From assembly GCF_004138335.1 (NCBI RefSeq), contig NZ_RYFW01000003.1, positions 772,938-836,937 of the forward strand: a stretch of DNA of 64,000 nt, read 5' to 3'. The notes under the pieces are model-generated. The model did not search any database. It was given only the letters and a program-made list of their open reading frames with translations, and was not told the DNA's origin. Shown in pieces: positions 9,623-18,429 of the stretch. This DNA comes from Peristeroidobacter agariperforans. GTDB taxonomy: Bacteria; Pseudomonadota; Gammaproteobacteria; Steroidobacterales; Steroidobacteraceae. Numbering within the stretch: position 1 is the stretch's first letter; each line of letters begins with the position of its first letter. Made by a program: the position numbers and the translations under genes.

Positions 9623-10648
9623 CTGAGCAACCGGCCGGTAACCATCGCGGTGGACGCCATGGGGGGCGATCACGGCCCCTCGGTCACCGTGCCTGCGGCG
9701 CTCTCGGCTCTGCAGAAGGATGCCGACCTGCGAATCACGCTGGTCGGCCTGAAAGAACCTGTTCAGACCTTGTTGAACGGCGCGGCTGCGCCGTTGCTGT
9801 CGCGTATTCAGCTGCGCGAAGCGTCCCAGGTTGTGACCATGGACGAGAAACCGCAGGAGGCCCTGCGGAAGAAGAAAGACTCGTCCATGCGCGTCGCCAT
9901 CGACCTGGTGAAATCAGGAGAGGCGGATGCTTGCGTGAGCGCCGGCAACACCGGTGCGCTCATGGCCACGGCGCGCTTCGTTCTCAAGACCATCGAAGGG
10001 ATCGACCGGCCCGCGATCATCTCGCGCATCCGTGCCCGTCACGGCCACACGCACATGCTCGACCTCGGTGCGAACTCTCAATGCAGCGCCGAGCATTTGT
10101 TTCAATTCGCGGTGATGGGTTCGGTGGTCGCGGCCGATATGCACGGCATCGAGCGTCCGCGAATCGGCATTCTCAATATCGGCGAAGAAGAAACCAAGGG
10201 CGATAGCGTCGTGCAGGACGCGGCCCGTTTGCTGGCCGCGAGCAAGCTGAATTACATCGGCTTCGTGGAAGGCGACGATATTTTCTCCGGCGAAGCGGAC
10301 GTCGTGGTCACCGACGGGTTCACCGGCAATGTCGCGCTCAAGACCATGGAAGGGCTGGCCAACATGCTGGTCGGCGCGTTGAAGACCGAATACACGCGCA
10401 ACCCGCTGCGCTATGTGGGTGCGCTGGCCTCGTGGCCGGTGCTGAGGTCGCTGCGCAAAGAATTCGATCCGCGAACGTACAACGGCGCGAGCATGGTGGG
10501 TCTGACCGGTGTGGTGATCAAGAGCCACGGCAGCGCCGACACCGTGTCGTTTGCGAACGCCATCCGCGTCGGTCTGGTCGAAGCGCGCAAGGGCGTGCCG
10601 ACCCAGATCAGCAACCTGCTGAAGGAGCAGGCGTCGGCTGTGGCTTGA
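9623..10648 (+). CDS. plsX: Phosphate acyltransferase PlsX
   Basis: PlsX makes acyl-phosphate from acyl-ACP, the first step of phospholipid synthesis. Motifs are VDAMGGDHGP, VSAGNTGALMA and VTDGFTGNVALK. The nearest standard start, GTG 9650, would begin inside the first beta-strand of the conserved TIAVDAMGGD. The frame is open upstream to a stop at 9605-9607, and the only sensible start before it is CTG at 9623, which yields a typical N terminus (xSNRPVTIAVDAMGGD) and 341 residues. The CTG start is inference. The gene follows rpmF; the fab genes that often come next are absent. Confidence 0.85.
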   Translation: MSNRPVTIAVDAMGGDHGPSVTVPAALSALQKDADLRITLVGLKEPVQTLLNGAAAPLLSRIQLREASQVVTMDEKPQEALRKKKDSSMRVAIDLVKSGEADACVSAGNTGALMATARFVLKTIEGIDRPAIISRIRARHGHTHMLDLGANSQCSAEHLFQFAVMGSVVAADMHGIERPRIGILNIGEEETKGDSVVQDAARLLAASKLNYIGFVEGDDIFSGEADVVVTDGFTGNVALKTMEGLANMLVGALKTEYTRNPLRYVGALASWPVLRSLRKEFDPRTYNGASMVGLTGVVIKSHGSADTVSFANAIRVGLVEARKGVPTQISNLLKEQASAVA

Positions 10649-10759
10649 AATCGCTCGCAGCCCCATAATTAAGAAGTTGACAGGTCTGTTTGACTTTGGC
10701 AGGGAAGTCGCCCAGCTCACACTCTCGACCGCGCGCAACTGCTACACTTTTTGCCCATC

Positions 10760-11719
10760 ATGAAGATCCGTTCTCTGATCCGCGCCGCGCTGCTATTGGC
10801 AGCGACCACGAACGCATTCGCAGCGACCTATACCTTGCCGGTCGGCAAGGACACCGTCATCGGCGAAGTGCAGAAGGTGGTAGCCGCGCACGAAGACACG
10901 CTGCTCGACATCGGCCGCCGCTATGGCGTGGGCTACGAGGAGATCGTGGCAGCCAATCCGGGCGTCAATGCCTGGGTGCCGGGGGCGGGCACCGAGGTGG
11001 TGATTCCGTCGCGTTACATTCTTCCTGACGGGCCCCGCGAAGGCATCGTGGTCAGCCTCTCCGAACATCGCTTGTTTTATTTTCCGCCTCACAAGGCGGA
11101 CGAAGCGGCCGTGGTTCGCACTTATCCGATCAGTGTCGGACGCATGGATTGGCACACGCCGCTGGGTCTCACGCGCATCGTGAATAAGCGCGAGAAGCCG
11201 ATCTGGTATCCACCGGAGTCGGTGCGCAAGGAACATGCGGCAGACGGACGTCCGCTGCCCAAAGCGGTGCCGCCGGGCCCGGATAATCCTCTGGGTGAGT
11301 ACGCGATGCGTCTGGGCATTCCGGGCGGCGCGTACCTGATCCACGGCACGAATCGGCCTTCGGGCGTGGGCATGCAAGTCACCCACGGGTGCGTGCGCAT
11401 GTTCCCGGAAGACATTAAAGAGCTCTATCCCATGGTGCCGGTGAATACGCCGGTACGTCTGGTCGATCAGCCATACAAGATGGGCTGGCGCGGCGATGAG
11501 CTTTTCATGGAAGTGCACACGCCGCTGGAAGGCACGGACAGCGCCGAGGCGCACAGCCTCACCAACATCACCAAGCTGCTGGTGGGCGCGACTCAGGACC
11601 GTTCCGTGGTCATCGATTGGGCGAAGGCCGAGCGCACGTTCGAAAGCGCCAGCGGTATCCCCGAGCCGGTGATGCTTCATCCCGCATCGACCGTTCAGGT
11701 CATCGACGGCGGTAACTAG
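10760..11719 (+). CDS. LysM-type L,D-transpeptidase (YbiS/YcfS family)
   Basis: A periplasmic L,D-transpeptidase. A signal peptide (MKIRSLIRAALLLAATTNAFA) is followed by a LysM-like peptidoglycan-binding region (residues ~45-90) and a YkuD catalytic domain with the HGTNRP motif and the active-site THGCVRM (Cys about residue 211). Enzymes of this group make 3-3 crosslinks or attach Braun-type lipoproteins to peptidoglycan. The latter is attractive because an alanine-zipper lipoprotein gene lies 200 bases away on the other strand. An extended -10 (TGCTACACT) ends about 11 bases before the ATG. Confidence 0.9.
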   Translation: MKIRSLIRAALLLAATTNAFAATYTLPVGKDTVIGEVQKVVAAHEDTLLDIGRRYGVGYEEIVAANPGVNAWVPGAGTEVVIPSRYILPDGPREGIVVSLSEHRLFYFPPHKADEAAVVRTYPISVGRMDWHTPLGLTRIVNKREKPIWYPPESVRKEHAADGRPLPKAVPPGPDNPLGEYAMRLGIPGGAYLIHGTNRPSGVGMQVTHGCVRMFPEDIKELYPMVPVNTPVRLVDQPYKMGWRGDELFMEVHTPLEGTDSAEAHSLTNITKLLVGATQDRSVVIDWAKAERTFESASGIPEPVMLHPASTVQVIDGGN

Positions 11720-11747
11720 CACCGCTCCCACGCGCAGCGGGTCGCAC

Positions 11748-11866
11748 TGCTAAACTGCGCACGCGGATCCCGCGGCCGAGGTCACCTAAACCACCGAGTT
11801 AGTCCAGGCCAAGGCTGTGGGGTCCGCCACATTTGCAAAAGGCCGTGGAGCGATCCACGGCCTTTT
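11748..11866 (+). ncRNA. Candidate small RNA or 3' leader ending in a terminator
   Basis: Between the transpeptidase stop (11719) and a strong hairpin at 11837-11866 there is no gene. The hairpin (AAAAGGCCGTGGA, loop, TCCACGGCCTTTTTT) has an uninterrupted T-tract on the plus strand and an A-tract on the other side, so it can terminate in both directions. An extended -10-like element (TG-C-TAAACT, 11748-11756) lies about 100 bases upstream, which would give an RNA of about 105 nt. It may equally be the simple 3' end of the transpeptidase message. The promoter call is weak, the terminator call strong. Confidence 0.35.
11837..11866 (+). terminator. Bidirectional intrinsic terminator
   Basis: A GC-rich stem, GGCCGTGGA paired with TCCACGGCC, is closed by a four-base loop. 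It is flanked by AAAA on the left and TTTTTT on the right and lies between the converging transpeptidase and lipoprotein genes. Confidence 0.88.
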
Positions 11867-11883
11867 TTACGTCACAAACAAAA

Positions 11884-11907
11884 ACGCCGCGGATTGCTCC
11901 GCGGCGT
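11884..11907 (-). terminator. Intrinsic terminator of the lipoprotein gene
   Basis: A nine-base-pair stem (ACGCCGCGG with CCGCGGCGT) and six-base loop lie 25 bases after the lipoprotein stop. On the minus strand the stem is followed by TTTTGTTTGT. Confidence 0.88.
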
Positions 11908-11931
11908 CTGTTCGGTCGAACTCGAGTCGAA

Positions 11932-12243
11932 TTACTTCGACTGCGACTTCTTGAACATGCGATCGATCTTCTCGTTCGTAGCGTCACAGCAGGCCTGGCT
12001 GGCCTGAGCGGCCTGCAGCGCCTGGTTGGCAGCGCTCTGCGCGCTGTCAGCAGCGGAACGAGCGGACTGAGCAGCGCTGGCAGCCGAGTCAGCGGCAGCC
12101 TTGGCAGCAGCAGCGTCCTGCACGGCCTTGTCGGCAGTGGCCTTGATTTCATCAACGGCTTTCTGCGAGACGCAACCGCTGGCAGCAACGAGCGCCAACG
12201 CAGCAATACCTGCCTTCAGCGAGGTGGAGATGGTGTTCTTCAT
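11932..12243 (-). CDS. Alanine-zipper outer-membrane lipoprotein (Lpp-like)
   Basis: A 103-residue lipoprotein. The signal peptide ends in the lipobox ALVAASGC, so Cys is lipidated after cleavage. The mature part is a long alanine-rich coiled coil with Ala spaced in heptads (AVQDAAAAKAAADSAAS and so on) and a C-terminal RMFKKSQSK. A C-terminal lysine is present, as in Braun lipoprotein where the terminal Lys is joined to peptidoglycan. A GGGGAAAG ribosome binding site precedes the ATG at 12243. It probably supports the envelope; linkage by the nearby L,D-transpeptidase is inference. Confidence 0.85.
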   Translation of the reverse strand: MKNTISTSLKAGIAALALVAASGCVSQKAVDEIKATADKAVQDAAAAKAAADSAASAAQSARSAADSAQSAANQALQAAQASQACCDATNEKIDRMFKKSQSK

Positions 12244-12479
12244 GAGTTCTTTCCCCTTCGGGTCGGATAAAAAAGGACCAGAGCGACAAATTTTCACGGC
12301 CTTCTAATACACGAGAGTAATGGCTGGTTCCCGTGCATCAGGCTATCTAGCTTCTTTTGTTGTAAAAGCTGCCAGCTTGGCCGAGCGCGGAGGATACAAG
12401 ATTGGGTCAACTCGATAAAGCACATCCGTGCTTTCGTCGTGAAGACGCGACAGTTTCACCCGTCGCGCCTTGTATGCAC

Positions 12480-12517
12480 CAAGCCGGATCGTCTGACGCA
12501 AGCCGGATCGCCTGACG
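12480..12517. repeat. Two 19-bp tandem repeats after pilE
   Basis: CAAGCCGGATCGTCTGACG is followed directly by a copy with one changed base (T to C at position 13). The pair ends four bases from the pilE stop codon. The rest of the gap 12244-12520 holds a hairpin AAAGCAC-ATCC-GTGCTTT (12414-12431) and nothing coding. Confidence 0.8.
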
Positions 12518-12520
12518 AGA

Positions 12521-12934
12521 TTATCGCCAGCACCGGGTCGTCGCCGGACTCGGCGTGCGCCTGCCGGTGGAATCGATAGTGAGTGTCGAGCACTCGGTGT
12601 CCCCGGTTTGCCCGCCGGCAGCAGTCGCAGTCACCGTATATCCGGTGGCAGTCACATTCGACACCTGGATCTGGTAGAGGCCGCGTTCGGTGGACGCGGG
12701 GATTCCCAGCTGGGTCAGATTGTTCGTGTACGCCTGCTCGTTCAGATAGAACTTCTCTTGCGCGGCCTGAACCCTCAGCAAGGTCGTCGTTCCCTCCGCT
12801 CGGTTGGCGCGAAGCACGCTGCTGCGATAGCTGCTCATGGCAATCGTGCCGAGCAGCGCCACGATCGCCACCACCGTCAGCAGCTCGATCAGAGTTATGC
12901 CGCGTTGTGCGGACACCCAGGTTTTAGTTCGCAT
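12521..12934 (-). CDS. pilE: Type IV minor pilin PilE
   Basis: A 137-aa type IV pilin-like protein. The prepilin peptidase site is RG-ITLIELLTVVAIVALLG, with Glu at +5 of the mature protein, followed by the hydrophobic N-terminal helix and a PilE-type domain (AQEKFYLNEQAYTNN). It overlaps the end of pilY1 by 11 bases and is the last gene of the minor-pilin operon, as in Pseudomonas (fimT/fimU-pilV-pilW-pilX-pilY1-pilE). Two cysteines near the C terminus probably close a disulphide loop. It primes or caps the pilus rather than forming its bulk; the major pilin gene is not in this window. Confidence 0.9.
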   Translation of the reverse strand: MRTKTWVSAQRGITLIELLTVVAIVALLGTIAMSSYRSSVLRANRAEGTTTLLRVQAAQEKFYLNEQAYTNNLTQLGIPASTERGLYQIQVSNVTATGYTVTATAAGGQTGDTECSTLTIDSTGRRTPSPATTRCWR

Positions 12935-15900
12935 TGGTCTGGCGCCAGTAGGTCTTGATGCGGCTGTTGAAATCCCGGCAAACACTGAGCACTTCGACGC
13001 CGGACAAGCAGGTGATCTTGTCCTGCTCCGGGAACAGCACCGTGACTTCCGGGGCAATGCCCTGCTGGTCGAGCCCGTCGTAGCGGTCCTCGGCGCCCAG
13101 CGGAGGCGGCGGCGGATCGTTCGGGCCGGGATTCGGATTGGTCCCGGAGTCGCGGCGGGGCAGGGGCGAGCCGTCGAGCGCCTTGATGGCGTACACCCGG
13201 TTCGAGCCGACGGCAACGGAACACGTGTTGCTCGTCGCGCTGGCGCTCGGGGTGTACGAGGTAAAGAAGATCACGTTCTGCAGCGTGCTGGAGGAGGACA
13301 GCACCTTCTCGCCTTGATACGACGGGTAGTTGAGCTGCAGCTTCCAGCCCGGCGAGTTCGCGGCGAGCGTCGGCTTGAAGTTGGTCGTAATGTCGTCGAG
13401 CTCCGTATCGAGGACGATGTCGTAGTTGGTGTAAGCGGTCTGTTCCAGCTTCGCGAACGGCTGATAGTCGCGGACCGAGTAGAAGCGATCCTCGTTGGTG
13501 GTCGCCAGCGGGTGGCCTCGATAGCCCGAGCCGATTGCGATGTTGATGAACGGACGACCGCCGGTTCCCTGCATCAGCGAGGAATCCGGCGAGTTGTAGA
13601 ACCGTCGCGTGCTGGCGGCGTTCTGCGTGGCTGCATCCTTGGCGCCGAGCGAAGCGATGACGCCACCGGTCACGAGCTTGTCCTTGGTCTGGCCATTGAA
13701 GATATCGAAGCGCCACAGCTGCGCGGCCATGTCGCCGACATACAGTCGGTCGGCAAAGCTGTCGCCATCCAGATCCACCACGTTGATCGGCGAGGGGATC
13801 GAATGTGTCATGCGCGCGAGGTTGAGGTCGGTATCTGCTTTTCCGGCCGACCAGAGCAGCGTGCCGCGCAGGGCATCCACGATGTACACGCGATTGCCGG
13901 TAGCGTTCGTCGAGACGTACGTGCCGCCCTCTTCGATGGGGTCGTAGCCGCCGCCAAAGATCAACACCAGCTTCTGCGAATTCTGGTCGGCTCCACTGAT
14001 GTTGACGCGACTGACGGTCCCGCGCGACCAGGCCTGCGCCAGCCCCGGCAGGACCGTATCGCCTATCGCCCACAGGAAGCGCGGCGCGGTCTTTTCCGTG
14101 ATGTCGAGCGCGTAGTAGCGGCTGACGGTCGGATTGCGGCCGGTGCTGAAGAACAACAGGACGCGATCGTTCTCGGAGGGAGTGACGATGCCGTCGCCAT
14201 TGACGTCGTACTTCAATACTCGCAGGTCGCCGTCGATCGCGTAGTTCTTGGTAATGCTGTTCTCGTTCTGGTACAGCCCCTTGAGGCCGGGCAGCATTTC
14301 CTGGGGAATGAACGACCACAATTCATTGCCCGTCGTGGTTTCGAAGGCGTGCACGTAACCGTCGTTGGTCGCGGTGAATACCACCGCGTCGTCCTGATTT
14401 TTGGCGGCCTTCGTGCCGCCGTAGATGACTACCGCCGGCTGCGAGTGCATCGGATCGCCCATGTCGTAGCGCTGTTCGTCCGTGACCTTGTCCTTGTCCA
14501 GATCGTCTACGTCGGCGCCGCGAGCCCAATCGATCAGCGTGTCGCGCAGCGGCGCGGTCGCATTGGTGCCGAGGGTTGCGTCCGTGATCAGATCGTTATC
14601 GATGTGCACGGCATTAGCGTCGTTCGTGAGGAGCACGCCTCCCGCCGCGGTTGGATTAGCGCCAATGTGTGTATAGACGTTGCGACTGGCCGGCGCAGGA
14701 ATCTGGCGGCCAGCGCCGCCGAACCCCACTTTGGAGCCGTCCGAGTTGGTCGTCGACCAATAGTCGCTGGTGCTGTCGAGGAACATGCCTTTTTCGCCGA
14801 GTGCAGCGGTGTCGCCGCGCGCCCAGAGCGTTTTATCGTCGGCTGGATTGATCTTGTACTTCTTGATGTTGCCGGGCCAGTGAATGCCGGCCGACGGCTG
14901 GAATACCGAGATGTACAGGTCGTTCAGCGTCTGCGTGCGATTGAATGCGTTGACGGCGACGGTCGGCGCGGTCAGCGTGGCGCTGTTCTCGGAGATCGTA
15001 TCGAAGATGTTGCTGAATACGGCCGTCAGGCCGCTCAGGTCGCCAGCCTTGTAGGCCTTGCCGCCGCCGCGCAGCGCGGCGTCGTTCAGATAGGTGAACG
15101 CCGGGTTGCTGTCGCCGCCGAATGCGTCGCCAAAGCCGATGTAGTAGGTCGTGACATTCTGAGTGTCACCTACGCCGGAGATCAGATCCTTATTGAACAT
15201 GTATTCCGACAAGGCGCCGAGACATTGTCCGCTGCCAGCGTCGGTCGGACATCCTGTGCCTTTGACGGTGCCCGGGGAGGCGGTCAGCAGCGCTGCGATC
15301 AAGCTGTTTGCTTTGGCGTCCTGGGTCGGCTCACCGTCGGTCAGATAGACGATGTAGTTCTTTTGACAGGCTTGATTCGCCGGGCTGGCGTAGTTCGGGC
15401 TGTCGGCGGTGCCGCCGACGCGGGACGACGCCACGCTGGGCAGCTTGGTGGCCGGGGTGTCGCAATCGTCCGGGTCCGCTTCCGTACAACCTTCGGAGTT
15501 GACGCCGAAATAGACCTCTTTGCCGGCGAAGTACTGGTGCGCCTCGTAGAGCGTTTCCGATAACGGCGTGTTGCCGTGGGGAACGAACTTGTCGATGGCT
15601 TCGATCAGTTGTGCGCGATTATCTGCGATAGGCGCTACCGGTGCGAGCACCATGCCGCCGCCGTTGATCACGTCTTTGCCGTTCCTGGTGCCGTCGTCTA
15701 CGGTGTATTGGACGTTGGTGCTGTAACGCATCAGGCCGACGTTGACATTCGTCACCGCGGTGAGCAGCGAGCGCGCCGCTTGCTGCATCACCGACAGCCG
15801 CGTGCCGTAGGAAACGTAGTTTCGGAACTGGTTGTAGTAGGCGACGTAGTCGGCTGAGTAGAGCGTGGCCCGCGTGCCTTGGTAGTCATCCCAGTATGAG

Positions 15901-16460
15901 CTGCCATAGTTATTGGTGTAGGACGGCGTACCCGCCGGGCCTGTAACGCCGGCTCTGGGATAGGGCGCGCTGTCGCTCCTGCAATCGATCGGTTGCTGGC
16001 TGCCGTTGCTGATGCTTTGCCAGCTGGAGTTGGTCCCTCCGCGCCATTGCGTGAATCGATCGGTCTGGTACGAGCCGACGTTCGTCAGTGGCGTCTCCGC
16101 GTTCTGGCATTTCTGGTTCGTCGTCGGGACGTAATTGGTGGAATCACAGGTGGGCGGAGAGCGATCACCGCTCGTGGCGTAGAACACCCTGCCGGCGATG
16201 GTGTTGCAAGCTCCGGTCGCTTCGGTCACGTACTTGCGGCTCGGGTCGAAAGGCTGTTGCGTCGAGACCGTGCTATTCATGCTTCCCGAGGTGTCGAGGA
16301 TGAGCATGATGTTCGGCGCCACGACCGACTGGTTGATATATATCTCGGAGTCGTCGGCTCGCGCCGTGCCCGTCATCGCGGCGGCGGTGACGCAGCCGCA
16401 AGTCAACACACGCACCCAGCGGCGCAGGTGACTCGAAGTCCATTGGATGGAGCGGTTCAT
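12924..16460 (-). CDS. pilY1: Type IV pilus tip adhesin PilY1
   Basis: A 1178-aa secreted protein with a signal peptide ending TARADD, an N-terminal von Willebrand A domain with the MIDAS motif DTSGS (Asp56, Ser58, Ser60), and a C-terminal beta-propeller of the PilY1 type. The propeller includes an EF-hand-like calcium loop, DVNGDGIVTPSENDR, near residue 750. PilY1 works at the pilus tip in adhesion, surface sensing and control of extension/retraction. It is the largest gene of the operon and is followed by pilE. A proline-rich hinge (NDPPPPPLG) lies close to the C terminus. Confidence 0.94.
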   Translation of the reverse strand: MNRSIQWTSSHLRRWVRVLTCGCVTAAAMTGTARADDSEIYINQSVVAPNIMLILDTSGSMNSTVSTQQPFDPSRKYVTEATGACNTIAGRVFYATSGDRSPPTCDSTNYVPTTNQKCQNAETPLTNVGSYQTDRFTQWRGGTNSSWQSISNGSQQPIDCRSDSAPYPRAGVTGPAGTPSYTNNYGSSYWDDYQGTRATLYSADYVAYYNQFRNYVSYGTRLSVMQQAARSLLTAVTNVNVGLMRYSTNVQYTVDDGTRNGKDVINGGGMVLAPVAPIADNRAQLIEAIDKFVPHGNTPLSETLYEAHQYFAGKEVYFGVNSEGCTEADPDDCDTPATKLPSVASSRVGGTADSPNYASPANQACQKNYIVYLTDGEPTQDAKANSLIAALLTASPGTVKGTGCPTDAGSGQCLGALSEYMFNKDLISGVGDTQNVTTYYIGFGDAFGGDSNPAFTYLNDAALRGGGKAYKAGDLSGLTAVFSNIFDTISENSATLTAPTVAVNAFNRTQTLNDLYISVFQPSAGIHWPGNIKKYKINPADDKTLWARGDTAALGEKGMFLDSTSDYWSTTNSDGSKVGFGGAGRQIPAPASRNVYTHIGANPTAAGGVLLTNDANAVHIDNDLITDATLGTNATAPLRDTLIDWARGADVDDLDKDKVTDEQRYDMGDPMHSQPAVVIYGGTKAAKNQDDAVVFTATNDGYVHAFETTTGNELWSFIPQEMLPGLKGLYQNENSITKNYAIDGDLRVLKYDVNGDGIVTPSENDRVLLFFSTGRNPTVSRYYALDITEKTAPRFLWAIGDTVLPGLAQAWSRGTVSRVNISGADQNSQKLVLIFGGGYDPIEEGGTYVSTNATGNRVYIVDALRGTLLWSAGKADTDLNLARMTHSIPSPINVVDLDGDSFADRLYVGDMAAQLWRFDIFNGQTKDKLVTGGVIASLGAKDAATQNAASTRRFYNSPDSSLMQGTGGRPFINIAIGSGYRGHPLATTNEDRFYSVRDYQPFAKLEQTAYTNYDIVLDTELDDITTNFKPTLAANSPGWKLQLNYPSYQGEKVLSSSSTLQNVIFFTSYTPSASATSNTCSVAVGSNRVYAIKALDGSPLPRRDSGTNPNPGPNDPPPPPLGAEDRYDGLDQQGIAPEVTVLFPEQDKITCLSGVEVLSVCRDFNSRIKTYWRQTNAN

Positions 16461-16514
16461 AGGATGTTTTTCGGCAAGCTTGGTGATGAAGAGCTGTGCT
16501 GTTCCGAACGATCG

Positions 16515-16910
16515 CTATTGCAACTTTCCGTAGACCATCAGCCGGGTGACGGTGGGCCGGTCGGCCTTATAGAACACCATCAGGAACTGCTGGCCGGTGC
16601 TGCGGATATAGGCGTTGAATTCGGCGAGCGTGACGCTGCTGCGGCCGACGAAGAACTTCGATTCCCCGCTCACCTCGAGAGAACGCAGCTTGCAGGGCTC
16701 GGCGCAGTTACGAAACGTAAGGTTGCCCGGCTGGCCCGTCGGCAGCATTACGGCCTCGGTGTAGGTCTCGATGGAGTTTTCCAGCAGTATGGTCGGCGCC
16801 GGCTTGGTGGACTGTGCTCGAGCCTGCGGTGCGACGCAGGCCGTCGCCAGCAGCACGAGAGCCGCGACGCGTGGAAGAGCGGCGATCGATCGAGTGAATG
16901 TTTGGTACAT
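16515..16910 (-). CDS. Unknown secreted protein inside the minor-pilin operon
   Basis: A 131-aa protein with a clear signal peptide (hydrophobic stretch then PQARAQ). The mature part, about 98 residues, has two nearby cysteines (CAEPCK) and no known family motif that I recognise; it lacks a prepilin cleavage site. It lies between pilX (21 bases upstream) and pilY1 (54 bases downstream) on the same strand, so it is very probably co-expressed with them. A periplasmic helper or a pilus-associated protein is plausible but unproven. Confidence 0.75.
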   Translation of the reverse strand: MYQTFTRSIAALPRVAALVLLATACVAPQARAQSTKPAPTILLENSIETYTEAVMLPTGQPGNLTFRNCAEPCKLRSLEVSGESKFFVGRSSVTLAEFNAYIRSTGQQFLMVFYKADRPTVTRLMVYGKLQ

Positions 16911-16930
16911 GAGCGTGTTCCCGATGTTTG

Positions 16931-17431
16931 CTATTCGAGCTTCGTTCCCAATCCGCCGCTGCCGGCAGGGCAGTTTGCGACGGGGGAGACCGTGGCGTCG
17001 GCTGGGGCGATGACGGCGAGGGCCTGCATATTCCTCGCGCTCGCCTCGCGCTTGGCGCAGCCCTTGCTGTCGATCTCGAAGTGATAGGTGGAGTAGCTTT
17101 TCAGGCTCGAGCCGGGCAATGCCGGCTGCGGCATGCCGCAGAGCTTCACTTCGCTGACGGCGGTGAAGCAGTTGTCGGTCTGCGTCTCCGGAGCGAGGTT
17201 CGGATCGGGATTGAATTTGTTCGCGGCGAGCGAGAATTCGATGCCGCTTTCGGCCGACTGGAACGCGTTCTGCGCGAACTGGGTGTTGCCGGCCATGATC
17301 ATGTTCAGGCTGGTGGAGTTGACGCCGGAGATGGCCAGTATGGTGAGTACCAGCAGCAGCAAGAGCCCGACGACCAGTGCGGCGCCCGCCTGGCGATGAG
17401 AAGTTCGAGATCCGAAGGACGTGCGTGTCAT
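16931..17431 (-). CDS. pilX: Minor pilin PilX
   Basis: A 166-aa PilX-type minor pilin. The N terminus has the PilX_N pattern QAGAALVVGLLLLLVLTILAISG followed by MIMAGNTQFAQNAFQSAESGIE; the usual Glu at +5 is missing, as in other PilX proteins. The C-terminal half has paired cysteines. It lies two bases after pilW and probably takes part in the tip complex with PilV, PilW and PilY1. Confidence 0.88.
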   Translation of the reverse strand: MTRTSFGSRTSHRQAGAALVVGLLLLLVLTILAISGVNSTSLNMIMAGNTQFAQNAFQSAESGIEFSLAANKFNPDPNLAPETQTDNCFTAVSEVKLCGMPQPALPGSSLKSYSTYHFEIDSKGCAKREASARNMQALAVIAPADATVSPVANCPAGSGGLGTKLE

Positions 17432-17433
17432 TG

Positions 17434-18429
17434 TCAGATTCCCATGGCGTTGCGGATCAGGATGGTCCTGGAGACCAGCAAGCGTCTGAAACCATCATTC
17501 GGCTTGTAGGCTGCCTTCGCGGCGCCAGTGGCGTTCAGATCGTCGGTCGTGCCGTTGGCGTCGTCGCGATCGCCGTACTCGTAAGTCTCTTGGTTGGTGT
17601 AGCCCGTCTCCTCGGTTTCGGCGCGCACCAACAGCCACAGACGAACTGAAACGATCTGCGCACCCGCAGGGACTGCATCAGGGTTGACGTAGCCTTGAGC
17701 GATGCCCCGATTGCCGGTGGGATCGATACCGAACTGGATCTGCATGTCCTCGACACCCGGCACGATTGCCACATCGGCCAACGTGCTCGGGTTCACCAGG
17801 CCAAAGCGGTGCAAGGTCGGCAGGTCGGTGAGATAACTTGCGTTACGACTGATGTAGTACGCGTTGACGATCAGATCGTTCACCTGACCGATGGGGTTGG
17901 CGATACACGGGGTGCTGTCTTGGACGAGCTGAATCGAAGAGCGGGTGGAGCACACCAGCAGCTTGCCGCTGGTTACCGTCGAAGGAACCGCCGAGGCGCG
18001 CCTTACGACCAGCGTGTCGGCGCTGGCGACGGCGCCGCCGTCGGCAGCGGCACAGCCGAATGAATATGCATTGTTGCTTGCCTCGAGCGTCGCTGACACG
18101 ACGCGGGCGAAATCCGCGCCGCAATTGCTTCCGGGCAATCCGGGCGCAGGCACCACGAAATCGGCGCCCTTGGAGAGACCCCACGAGTTGGCCATGCGGA
18201 TGTCCGGTTCGAGCACCGACAGTGCATAACGCGCAGTCTCCTGCAACCGAACGACGCTTTCGTTGACCTCGTAGTTGCGGCGGCTGAAGCTGAACACCTG
18301 GATTGCGCCGCCAATCAACACGAGGCTGATCACCAGGGCGACCATGAGCTCGATCAAGCTCACGCCCCGCTGAAGTCCGCGTGAACGGGTCGATGAGAGC
18401 GTGCGGCTAGTGCTCGTGAGCTTGATCAT
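17434..18429 (-). CDS. pilW: Minor pilin PilW
   Basis: A 331-aa PilW-type minor pilin with prepilin cleavage at RG-VSLIELMVALVISLVLIGG and the conserved VVRLQETARYALSVLEPDIRMANSWG. It overlaps pilV by four bases (ATGA), a sign of coupled translation. Its length is usual for PilW. In characterised systems it forms the priming/tip subcomplex with PilV, PilX and PilY1. Confidence 0.9.
   Translation of the reverse strand: MIKLTSTSRTLSSTRSRGLQRGVSLIELMVALVISLVLIGGAIQVFSFSRRNYEVNESVVRLQETARYALSVLEPDIRMANSWGLSKGADFVVPAPGLPGSNCGADFARVVSATLEASNNAYSFGCAAADGGAVASADTLVVRRASAVPSTVTSGKLLVCSTRSSIQLVQDSTPCIANPIGQVNDLIVNAYYISRNASYLTDLPTLHRFGLVNPSTLADVAIVPGVEDMQIQFGIDPTGNRGIAQGYVNPDAVPAGAQIVSVRLWLLVRAETEETGYTNQETYEYGDRDDANGTTDDLNATGAAKAAYKPNDGFRRLLVSRTILIRNAMGI

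Noticed and set aside
12837..15563. 908-codon open frame on the plus strand opposite pilY1
   Set aside because: Antisense shadow of a real gene in high-GC DNA; no family pattern, and pilY1 has its vWA and propeller motifs.
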